64,000 bases of DNA from an uncultured Oscillospiraceae bacterium (GTDB taxonomy: Bacteria > Bacillota > Clostridia > Oscillospirales > Oscillospiraceae). The stretch is from positions 1-64,000 of the forward strand of contig CATNCS010000003.1 of the NCBI GenBank assembly GCA_950097245.1, written 5' to 3'. Below, in pieces: positions 8,058 to 16,407 of this stretch (position 1 is the first letter of the stretch; the number at the start of each line of letters is the position of its first letter). Made by a program: the position numbers and the translations under genes. The notes below the pieces were generated by a model, which had not been told where the DNA came from, did no database searches, and saw only the letters and a program-made list of their open reading frames with translations.

Positions 8058-9491
8058 ATAGCGAGGAAACGGAAGAAGGGCGAGGGAACGCTCCGTCAGA
8101 GAAAGGACGGCCGCTGGGAGGGCCGGGTGGTCGTTGGCTACGATGACAGCGGCAATCCCAAGACGAAAAATGTGCTGGCCAAGAGCAAAAAGGAGTGCGC
8201 CGAGAAGCTGGAACAGCTGAAAGCGGCCCAGGGCAGCTCCGGGCCGGTGAAGGTCAGGTCGGAAATGCGGTTCGGGGACTGGCTGGACTTTTGGTATCAG
8301 AACTGCTCCAAGCCAGCTCTGCGGCACACCACCCAGCTGAATTATGAGAACTGGATCTACCTCCACGCCATTCCGGGCGTGGGGGACGTCCCTCTGAACA
8401 AGCTGTCCCAGTCCGACCTCCAGCAGTTTTTCACCGAGATGAAAAAGGGCGGGCGGCTCAACAACGTGGAGCGCCACGGCGCGGGGATGGCGGACCGCTC
8501 GGTGCGCAGCTGTCACGCGGTGTGTCAGATGGCGCTGGACCGGGCGGTGAAGGAGGGGCTCATCCGAATCAACCCGGCCATCGGCTGTAAGCTGCCGCCC
8601 CTGCGGGAGAAAGAGATGAAGATTCTGAGCCGGGAGGAGATCCAGCGGTTCCTGATCCAAGCCAAGGCGGAGGGGATGTACGAGCTGTTCCTCCTGGAGC
8701 TGACCACCGGGATGCGCCGGGGAGAGCTGCTGGCCCTCCAATGGTCTGACCTGGACTTCAAGAGCGGCAGACTGTGTATCAGCAGACAGGTGTACTCCGT
8801 CAACGGCAAGCTGGAGATCAACGAGCCCAAGACTAAAGCCGCCGTCCGCACCGTTATCCTGCCGCCCGCCATGGTGGAACTGCTGGCAGAGTACAAGTCG
8901 CAGATTTTCTCGGAGTGGATATTCCCCTCCCGCGTCAAGCCGGAGCAGCCTGTAGACCCTGGCTATGTCCGCAAGCGTCTGCAAGTCATTCTTGAGCGGG
9001 CAGGGTGCAAAAAGGTGAGGTTTCACGACCTCCGTCACACCTTCGCCACCATGTCCCTGGAGAACGGTATGGACGTGAAGACGTTGTCCGCTATCATCGG
9101 CCACGTCTCATCGGCCACCACGCTGAACATCTACACCCACGTCACCGATGAGATGCAGAGAAACGCGGCCCGGAACATCGACCAGGGCATCGCTGGGGCG
9201 GAGGTGGAGGAAGAACCGGAACATGAGGAATCTGCCCCGCCTGTGACCTTCACGCCATACCGTCCCCCGCATCGCAGACCAGGGACAGGGTGCGTCAGCC
9301 AGATCAACGACCACCTGTTTGAGGGCCGCTACTCGCCCAAGTGGATCGACGGCAAAAAGCACGCTCGCAACATCTACGCCCACACCCGTGAGGAGTGTGA
9401 GGAAAAGCTGGCGGCTCTGATTGTTCAGATGAAACGGGAGCTGGCGGAGCTGAAAGCGGCACAGGCGGCAGGGGCACCCTCCAGACATTGA
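8058..9491 (+). CDS. second tyrosine recombinase with C-terminal duplicate of the arm-binding-like segment
   Basis: TTGMRRGELLALQWSD, RFHDLRHTFATMSL, IGHVSSATTLNIYTHV; conserved N-term KRKKGEGTLRQRKDGRWEGR is encoded upstream of the listed GTG 8127, in frame from an ATA at 8058. Confidence 0.88.
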   Translation: MARKRKKGEGTLRQRKDGRWEGRVVVGYDDSGNPKTKNVLAKSKKECAEKLEQLKAAQGSSGPVKVRSEMRFGDWLDFWYQNCSKPALRHTTQLNYENWIYLHAIPGVGDVPLNKLSQSDLQQFFTEMKKGGRLNNVERHGAGMADRSVRSCHAVCQMALDRAVKEGLIRINPAIGCKLPPLREKEMKILSREEIQRFLIQAKAEGMYELFLLELTTGMRRGELLALQWSDLDFKSGRLCISRQVYSVNGKLEINEPKTKAAVRTVILPPAMVELLAEYKSQIFSEWIFPSRVKPEQPVDPGYVRKRLQVILERAGCKKVRFHDLRHTFATMSLENGMDVKTLSAIIGHVSSATTLNIYTHVTDEMQRNAARNIDQGIAGAEVEEEPEHEESAPPVTFTPYRPPHRRPGTGCVSQINDHLFEGRYSPKWIDGKKHARNIYAHTREECEEKLAALIVQMKRELAELKAAQAAGAPSRH

Positions 9492-9560
9492 GTCGCCATA
9501 TACAAAGATAGGACAGCGGATTGAGGTGATTCGCTGTTCTCTGCTGGAATAGAAGCAGTT

Positions 9561-9581
9561 TGTGCAGATACTGTCTGCACA
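9561..9581. repeat. short perfect inverted repeat TGTGCAGA-TACTG-TCTGCACA
   Basis: Read directly downstream of integrase 2. Confidence 0.5.
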
Positions 9582-9657
9582 GATTCTGTGCCCTTGATAA
9601 ATGATCGGTGCTATGATATTCTTGGATTGCTGATACAGATTTGATGGGGGTGAGATT

Positions 9658-10008
9658 TTGCAGGAGCAGCGATTTACAAAACGGGATTGGTCTCTTTTTC
9701 GCAGTAAAATTGGCAGCTGGCAGGAAGCTTACATGGGCAGGCTATGCGATGAATACATAGAACTGCTGAGCGGCGATGGTGATCCGTCAGAAAAATTCTG
9801 GCAGTTGGATAAGCGGATAAGAAGCGACCAAAGAAATCCAGGCGTCCAGCTGGAGATAACACGGACAAATTTCATATACAACATCATTTCGCTTATCAGC
9901 AATGACGTAATCAGCATGAAAGACCTTGAGGATTTTAGCGATGAGTTGAAGGAAACTGTAAAAGCCTTCCTTGAGCGGCAGACCTGGGACTATTCAGATG
10001 AAGAGTAA
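9658..10008 (+). CDS. hypothetical protein, 116 aa
   Basis: GGGGGTGAG RBS before TTG start; normal protein-like composition. Confidence 0.55.
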   Translation: MQEQRFTKRDWSLFRSKIGSWQEAYMGRLCDEYIELLSGDGDPSEKFWQLDKRIRSDQRNPGVQLEITRTNFIYNIISLISNDVISMKDLEDFSDELKETVKAFLERQTWDYSDEE

Positions 10009-10137
10009 CTTCGGGTAGCAGAGTGCGAGTCGGATTGCTCCAATTGGAACAAAAAATCAAAAGGGAGTTTTATTGGACACCTCCTGTTGTAAGCTGGAAG
10101 TACAATACGAGATGCCATAGTAAAAGGAGGATGTCCT

Positions 10138-10956
10138 ATGAAACGTAAAATCGGTTTTTGGAGTGAGATTCAAAGAAATACCGACGATATTACCCGGCCC
10201 AAGGAGGAGGCTCCGGTTTCCGCGCCGAAAAAGTCCCTGGTGCAGGTCTATTTCCCTAAACGGGGGATGAACCTGTCCTACTACAACGACCAGTTCGACC
10301 TCCAGGTGGGAGACACCGTCTATGTGGACGGCAAGCTGGAGGGCCTGCGGGGGCGTGTGACCGCTGTGAACTACAGCTTTAAAATCAAGCTCTCCGATTA
10401 CAAGCGGGTGATCGCCGTGGCGGACACCCACATCTCCGGAGAACTCCGCATGGCCGGCTCCCACCTGGTGGCCTTTGATCCCCAGACAATCCCCTATGAG
10501 AAAATCATCACCTGGTTCAAGGCCCCGGGCAAAGAGGATGACGTCTACGTGTCCGGCAGCGATGACCACGGCTTCCGGTTGGATGACCTCAGCGGGATGA
10601 AGGTCACCGGCGCCATTGCGGAGCGTGGACACGACTACTATACAGAGAACCGGGTGGTCTATCTCTGCATGGACCACGGCCATGGGCGGGGAATCGTGGA
10701 GGGCACTTCCCCTTATGAGATCGAGTTTGATTATGGCGGCGGCGAGATCAAAAATCTCACCTGCAGCTGTTATTGCGGCTATCCCTGCAAGCACACTTTT
10801 GCCGCCATGCTCCAACTGCGGGAGACGCTGAAGCTATTGAAAGAGAAGGCCGGTTTCGATTGGAATAAGGGCGGTTACGCTGCGGCGATCAGTCAAGGTG
10901 CCTTTTTCTCTTTTGCCGTGGACGGAAAAACGACCGGTAGCTTCGTGTTTCGATAG
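10138..10956 (+). CDS. SWIM zinc-finger-like domain protein
   Basis: AAAGGAGG RBS; NLTCSCYCGYPCKHTFAAMLQL matches CxCx(n)CxH SWIM pattern. Confidence 0.7.
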   Translation: MKRKIGFWSEIQRNTDDITRPKEEAPVSAPKKSLVQVYFPKRGMNLSYYNDQFDLQVGDTVYVDGKLEGLRGRVTAVNYSFKIKLSDYKRVIAVADTHISGELRMAGSHLVAFDPQTIPYEKIITWFKAPGKEDDVYVSGSDDHGFRLDDLSGMKVTGAIAERGHDYYTENRVVYLCMDHGHGRGIVEGTSPYEIEFDYGGGEIKNLTCSCYCGYPCKHTFAAMLQLRETLKLLKEKAGFDWNKGGYAAAISQGAFFSFAVDGKTTGSFVFR

Positions 10957-11077
10957 TCTCACACACAGCAAAGGTTGAGGCGCTATATCCAAAGAATAGG
11001 ACGGCGGGCCAAAGTAACAACCCGCCACCCGAAAATTTTCTGAAACCCGTCTGTGGTATTTCTGTGGTCAAAAGAAA

Positions 11078-11106
11078 AATCACCCCAGTTTTCACTGAGG
11101 TGATTT
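11078..11106 (-). terminator. terminator downstream of tRNA-Ala
   Basis: AAATCACCCCAG…CTGAGGTGATTT stem; on minus strand followed by TTCTTTT. Confidence 0.6.
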
Positions 11107-11112
11107 CTTATT

Positions 11113-11188
11113 TGGTGGACTCGAAGGGGATCGAACCCTCGACCTCTGCGATGCGAACGCAGCGCTCTCCCAGCTGAGCTACGAGCCC
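11113..11188 (-). tRNA. tRNA-Ala (anticodon CGC), CCA encoded
   Basis: Minus strand GGGCTCGTAGCTCAGCTGGGAGAGCGCTGCGTTCGCATCGCAGAGGTCGAGGGTTCGATCCCCTTCGAGTCCACCA folds as cloverleaf. Confidence 0.95.
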
Positions 11189-11319
11189 AAATCGGCACTT
11201 TTCGTGCGAAAAAAGTTGCGAATTTTGGATTTCTCAAATATTCAATTTTCAGGGGGAAGTCCAACAAATCGGACAGGAAAACGGGGAACAGAAAATCGGA
11301 TCGGATATGTCTCACTATG

Positions 11320-11358
11320 GATGCGAACCGTGCGCTCTCCCAGCTGAGCTACAGGCCC
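11320..11358 (-). pseudogene. 5'-half tRNA remnant (tRNA-Ala-like)
   Basis: Minus strand GGGCCTGTAGCTCAGCTGGGAGAGCGCACGGTTCGCATC then no anticodon 3' stem or T arm. Confidence 0.75.
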
Positions 11359-11541
11359 AACTCTTCTGCTATCATCCAGACAGCTATTATATTATATCAG
11401 ATTTTTCTTAAATGTAAAGAGAATTTTTTACCTTTTCTCATATTGTGAAGGTAATCTCCGATCATTTGTTTAAATTGCATTGACATATTGGATAATTTCC
11501 ACTAAAATAAAAAGAAATCGAGGGAAAAGGGAGGATTCATT

Positions 11542-12864
11542 ATGAGTCTGAAAGAGAAAAAACCGCAGCAGAATGGGTTGGCTCTGTTGCCCATTCTGGT
11601 GTTTTTGGTGCTGTACCTGGGGATGGGTCTGGTCTTTGAATACGGGCTGGGCGTTGAGATGGCGTTTTACAACATCCCCATTGTAGTGGTATTTATGGTA
11701 GCCCTGCTGGTAGCCTGCGTTCAGAACCGCAGGCTGAAATTCGATGACAAACTGACAATCATGGCCCAAGGCGTTGGGGATAAGAATATTATGACCATGA
11801 TACTTATTTTTCTTGTGGCCGGTGTATTTGTAGGTGTGACCGGGCGCAGCAGTGCTGAGGCGGTGGCCTATTTTCTGCTGTCCGTCACCCCTGCCTGGGC
11901 CTCGGTGGCGGTGCTGTTTGTAGCGGCATGCTTTGTGTCCACCGCTATGGGCACCTCAGTGGGTACCATCACCCTGATTACCCCCATCGCCGCGGCGGTG
12001 TCCAATGTGTCCGGCTTTTCACTGGCTCTGTGCGTAGGCTCTGTGATGGGCGGAGCAATGTTTGGGGACAACCTGTCCTTTATTTCGGATACCACCATCG
12101 CCGCCTGCAACACTCAGGGCTGCGAGATGCGGGACAAGTTCCGTGCCAACTTCAAAATTGCTCTGCCTGCCGCCGTCGCCACCCTGGCAGTCATTCTGGT
12201 CCAGTCCCTCAACGCCGGGGTGGGACAGATTGATATCCCGGACTACAACCTGCTGCTGCTCATCCCCTACATACTGGTGCTCATTGGCGGCATTGCCGGC
12301 CTGAATGTGTTTGTGGTGCTGATCGTGGGGATTCTGGCGGGAGTAGTCATTGTACTGCCCACCGGAACCATCGACTTTATGGGTCTGCTGGGAAGCATGG
12401 GCTCCGGCGCGGCCGGGATGTTTGAGACTATCATGGTCACCGTCCTGGTGTCCGCCATGTGTGCCCTGATCCGGGAGTTTGGCGGCTTTGAGGCCCTGCT
12501 GGCCTTCATCCGGCGGGTGTTCAAGGGCCGTGTGGGCGGACGGCTGGGCGTGGGCCTGTTGGTAGGGGCTATGGATATCGCCACCGCCAACAACACGGTG
12601 GCCATTGTGATGGCCGGCCCCATCGCCAAAGAAATCAGCGAGGAGTACCACATCACGCCCAGGGAGTCCGCCTCCCTGCTGGATACCTTCTCCTGTATTT
12701 TCCAGGGTGTGATCCCCTACGGCGCGCAGATGCTGGTGGCAATTTCCGCATCCGGCGGGATGATTTCCGCGTTCCAGATCATGCCTTTCCTGTACTACCC
12801 CTATCTGCTGGCGGTGGCCTCCGTCGTCTACATCCTGGCGGGCGCAGGGAGGAAACAGGCATAA
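11542..12864 (+). CDS. NhaC-family Na+/H+ antiporter
   Basis: Multi-TM; GTSVGTITLITPIA, GGAMFGDNLSFISDTTIAACNTQG motif. Confidence 0.88.
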   Translation: MSLKEKKPQQNGLALLPILVFLVLYLGMGLVFEYGLGVEMAFYNIPIVVVFMVALLVACVQNRRLKFDDKLTIMAQGVGDKNIMTMILIFLVAGVFVGVTGRSSAEAVAYFLLSVTPAWASVAVLFVAACFVSTAMGTSVGTITLITPIAAAVSNVSGFSLALCVGSVMGGAMFGDNLSFISDTTIAACNTQGCEMRDKFRANFKIALPAAVATLAVILVQSLNAGVGQIDIPDYNLLLLIPYILVLIGGIAGLNVFVVLIVGILAGVVIVLPTGTIDFMGLLGSMGSGAAGMFETIMVTVLVSAMCALIREFGGFEALLAFIRRVFKGRVGGRLGVGLLVGAMDIATANNTVAIVMAGPIAKEISEEYHITPRESASLLDTFSCIFQGVIPYGAQMLVAISASGGMISAFQIMPFLYYPYLLAVASVVYILAGAGRKQA

Positions 12865-12908
12865 AGCTCCCGCTTTCGGGGCACTCTTTGGGAATACTGA
12901 ATAAAAAG

Positions 12909-12949
12909 CGGCGTTTCTGTCCTCCCTGTACAGGGACGGAGAAACGCCG
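12909..12949. terminator. bidirectional terminator
   Basis: CGGCGTTTCTGTCC…GGACGGAGAAACGCCG between convergent genes. Confidence 0.65.
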
Positions 12950-12955
12950 TCTTAT

Positions 12956-13627
12956 TTACTGTGCCCACAGCTTAGGCAGCTTGGCGTAGAAGTCGCCTCT
13001 GTCCTCCCAGATCAGGAGCAGGCTGCCCTGTTTTACCGAGACAGAGGCTATGGTATCCAAAAACTGGTTGCTCACCCCCAGAGGGAAGTCACTGGTGAGG
13101 GTGCAGTCCTCCAAAGGGTATTTCAGTCCGGAGAGCGTCACACCCTTTGCTGTGCCGCTGTTGCACAGTACGGACAGGCAGCCGGTCATAGAGAGGGGAA
13201 ATGTAAGGACCTTTCCGTCCCGGATACAGGTAATCGCCGTCTTCTCGCCCACCAGAAAGCCCTGGGCCCCGTGAAGGGCCAGCCAGTCCAGCAGCTGGAG
13301 GTTGCCCAGGGTGTGCTCCAGCCGTCCGCCCACGCCCCCCAGCAGGACAAAGCGGCGGTAGCCCAGCTCCAGTCCCTTGCGCAGGGCGTAGACCATATCG
13401 GTGTCGTCCTTCTCGGCGGGGAGCTGGATGACATTGGGGTGATTGGGCCGGTGGCCCAGGGAGTCGAAATCCCCCACCGCCAGGTCCGGGTTTACGCCGT
13501 AGGCCATCAGGGAGTCGAACCCCCGGTCGGCAGCGATGACGTAGTCCCCTCCCACGGGGTAGGGGCGCAGGTCGGGGGTCAGAGACATGGCCCCTACAAT
13601 ATAACAGATATTGGTAGCGGGATTCAA
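12956..13627 (-). CDS. thiamine diphosphokinase
   Basis: VIAADRGFDSLMAYGVNPDLAVGDFDSL, PAEKDDTDMVYALRKGLELG; likely TTG start at 13627 after GAGGTGA RBS. Confidence 0.88.
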   Translation of the reverse strand: MNPATNICYIVGAMSLTPDLRPYPVGGDYVIAADRGFDSLMAYGVNPDLAVGDFDSLGHRPNHPNVIQLPAEKDDTDMVYALRKGLELGYRRFVLLGGVGGRLEHTLGNLQLLDWLALHGAQGFLVGEKTAITCIRDGKVLTFPLSMTGCLSVLCNSGTAKGVTLSGLKYPLEDCTLTSDFPLGVSNQFLDTIASVSVKQGSLLLIWEDRGDFYAKLPKLWAQ

Positions 13628-13762
13628 AACAGTCACCTCGTCAGTCCTGAACTTTCTGGTTCCATTATATACAAAAATATCCCTTTTGACAAGTGGGAAG
13701 TGGGTATTGACTTCCCACTGAAAACAGAATAAAATAGCCGATACTGACAATGTTTTCAGGAG

Positions 13763-14923
13763 GTGGACAACCTGTTTCACTACTTAGACAACGCCGCCAC
13801 CACACCGGTGCGGCCCGAGGCCGCCCAGGCGGCGGCTGAGGCCATGACCCGGGGCTGGGGCAACCCCTCCTCTCAGTACGCTCTGGGCAGGCAGGCGGCC
13901 GGCCAGGTGAAGGGCTGGCGGGAGGACATTGCCAAGGCCCTGGGCTGCGGGCCGGAGGAGGTCTATTTTACCTCCTGCGGCTCGGAGAGCGACAATTGGG
14001 CCATCTTCGGGGCCCTGGAGCTGAACCGGCGGAGGGGAAAGCATATCGTCACCACCGCCATTGAGCACGCCGCCGTGCTGGAGCCGATGAGGTCCCTGGA
14101 GCGGCAGGGGTATGAGGTCACTTACCTCCAGCCCGACCACCAGGGCCGCATCTCCCCCGCCCAGGTATCCGCCGCCCTCCGGCCGGACACCGTACTGGTA
14201 TCTGTGATGCTGGTAAACAACGAGCTAGGGACGGTCCTGCCTGTAAAAGAGACCGCCCAGGCCATCAAAAAGGCGGGCTGTCCCGCCCTGCTCCACTGCG
14301 ACGGGGTCCAGGGCTTTTTAAAGGTGCCCTTCACCCCAAAAGCGCTGGGGGTGGACCTGCTGTCCGTCAGCGGCCACAAGATCCACGCCCCCAAGGGGGT
14401 TGGGGCGCTGTATATCCGGAAGGAACTGGTGGACTCCAAGCGTTTTCCCCCCCTCATCCGGGGCGGGGGCCAGGAGAGCGGCCTGCGTTCCGGGACGGAG
14501 GCCACCGCGCAGATCGCCGCCTTCGCTGCCGCCGCCCGGCTGGGGGCGGCCTCCATGGAGAAGGACATCGCCCATATGTCCGCCCTGAAGGCCTGCGCTG
14601 TCGACCGGCTGGCCCAAGAGCTCCCGGAGGCGGTGGTCCTGGTTCCTGACGGCGCCCCCCACATCCTGCCCATCTCCCTGCCCGGCTATAAGAGCGAGGT
14701 GGTGGTCCGGTTTTTAAGCGACCGGGGGGTCTATCTCTCCTCCGGCTCCGCCTGCCACAGGGGAAAGCCCAGCCACGTCTTCGGGGCCCTCAAGCTGCCC
14801 AAACCGGTGCTGGACGGCGCCCTGCGGATCAGTTTTTCCTGCGACACCACCCGTGAGGATGTGGACGCGCTGGTAGAGGGGTTGAAAGGGGCTAAAGAGG
14901 CGCTGTTTACCACGCTGTCGTAG
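13763..14923 (+). CDS. cysteine desulfurase family protein
   Basis: YLDNAATTPVRPEA, SGHKIHAPKGVG, SSGSACHRG; AGGAG RBS, GTG start; TAG stop lies in the adjacent repeat. Confidence 0.93.
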   Translation: MDNLFHYLDNAATTPVRPEAAQAAAEAMTRGWGNPSSQYALGRQAAGQVKGWREDIAKALGCGPEEVYFTSCGSESDNWAIFGALELNRRRGKHIVTTAIEHAAVLEPMRSLERQGYEVTYLQPDHQGRISPAQVSAALRPDTVLVSVMLVNNELGTVLPVKETAQAIKKAGCPALLHCDGVQGFLKVPFTPKALGVDLLSVSGHKIHAPKGVGALYIRKELVDSKRFPPLIRGGGQESGLRSGTEATAQIAAFAAAARLGAASMEKDIAHMSALKACAVDRLAQELPEAVVLVPDGAPHILPISLPGYKSEVVVRFLSDRGVYLSSGSACHRGKPSHVFGALKLPKPVLDGALRISFSCDTTREDVDALVEGLKGAKEALFTTLS

Positions 14924-14991
14924 GGGGCGGCCTCCGGGCCGCCCCGTCCCAAAGGCAATATAAGCGGGGCGGCCCGGAGACCGCCCCCTAC
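14920..14991. repeat. palindromic intergenic repeat (TAGGGGGCGGCC type)
   Basis: GTAGGGGGCGGCCTCCGGGCCGCCCC…GGGGCGGCCCGGAGACCGCCCCCTA. Confidence 0.85.
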
Positions 14992-15011
14992 TTGAAAAGG
15001 AGCAATTTCCC

Positions 15012-16388
15012 ATGTTCGCGTTCATGAAGCAAAAACCTGGTTTTTACAAGCAGGTGGCTCTGCTGGCCATGCCCATCGTGCTGCAAAATCTGATTACCAG
15101 CACCCTGGGCATGGCGGACACCTTTATGGTGGGCATGCTGGGGGAGGTACCCATGGCGGCCGTTACTCTGGCCAACATCCCTCTGTTCGCGGTGCAGATG
15201 TTTATATTCGGGGTTCAGAGCGGCTCCTCCGTTCTGGTGAGCCAGTACTGGGGCAAGCAGGAGATGGACTCCATCAACCGGGTGCTGGGGGTGGCCCTGT
15301 GGGTGGTACTGGCGGTGTCCGCCCTCTTCGCCGGGGTGCTGCTGGTCCGCCCGGTGGAGTTTTTAAGCCTGTTCGGCAACGAGCCGGAGGTGATTGGGCT
15401 GGCCGCTCAGTACGGCTCCATCGCCGGGCTGTCCTATGTGTGCAACGCCTTCACCATGATGTATGTGGCCGCCTACCGCAGCATGGAGCGGCCCCAGCTG
15501 GGCCTGTACATCCTGGTGGCCTCCATGGTGGTGAACACCTTCCTTAACTGGGTGTTTATCTTCGGCAAGCTGGGGGCCCCTGCCCTGGGGGTCCGGGGGG
15601 CGGCGGTGGCCACCCTGACGGCCCGGCTGCTGGAGATCACAATTGTCATCCTCCACATGATGAAAAACCGCTTTTTCCGGATTCATCTCCACCTGCTGCT
15701 CAAGCCCGGGGTAGACATGACCCGCCGTTTTTTGAAATACGGCGGGCTGGTGGTGTGCAACGAGACTATGTGGGGGCTGGGCACCTCCGTCTTCCCCACC
15801 ATCATGGGCCACATGGCGGGCAGCACTGAGATCCTGGCCGCCTATACCATCGCCGGAAACATGGAGAAAATCACCATGGTGGTGTCCTTCGGCCTGGCCT
15901 CCACCGCATCCATCATCATTGGCCGGGAGATCGGCGCGGGCCGGCCCGACAAGGTGCTGGACGTGGGCAAGGCGCTGAACACCCTGGCTGTGGCCGGCGG
16001 GATTATCCTGGGCGGGCTGCTGCTGGCCTTCGTCCGGTTTGCCGCTCCGGCCTGGGTGTATCCCCTGTTCAAGCTGTCCCCGGGGGCCGCGTCAGTGGCC
16101 TCCATGATGATGGTGATGATGGCCCTGGCCATGCCCCTGAAGGACTTCAACAGCGTAAACATCACCGGCGTCCTCCGGGGCGGGGGCGACGTGAAGGCGG
16201 CCACCCTCATCGACATCGGCCCTCTGTGGGGGGTGGCCATCCCCTATGCCACCCTGTGCGGACTGGCACTGAAGACCACTGTGTTCTGGGTCTATCTGGC
16301 CTTTCCCCTGGAGCAGGCTGTAAAATTCTTCGCCGGCATCCGCCGTCTGCGCTCCGGACGCTGGGTCCGGGACCTGACAAGGGCATAA
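15012..16388 (+). CDS. MATE family efflux transporter
   Basis: 12-TM; LAMPIVLQNLITSTLGMADTFMVGMLGEVPMAAVTLA. Confidence 0.92.
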   Translation: MFAFMKQKPGFYKQVALLAMPIVLQNLITSTLGMADTFMVGMLGEVPMAAVTLANIPLFAVQMFIFGVQSGSSVLVSQYWGKQEMDSINRVLGVALWVVLAVSALFAGVLLVRPVEFLSLFGNEPEVIGLAAQYGSIAGLSYVCNAFTMMYVAAYRSMERPQLGLYILVASMVVNTFLNWVFIFGKLGAPALGVRGAAVATLTARLLEITIVILHMMKNRFFRIHLHLLLKPGVDMTRRFLKYGGLVVCNETMWGLGTSVFPTIMGHMAGSTEILAAYTIAGNMEKITMVVSFGLASTASIIIGREIGAGRPDKVLDVGKALNTLAVAGGIILGGLLLAFVRFAAPAWVYPLFKLSPGAASVASMMMVMMALAMPLKDFNSVNITGVLRGGGDVKAATLIDIGPLWGVAIPYATLCGLALKTTVFWVYLAFPLEQAVKFFAGIRRLRSGRWVRDLTRA

Positions 16389-16407
16389 TAATAAGGAGGG
16401 ACCCCCT

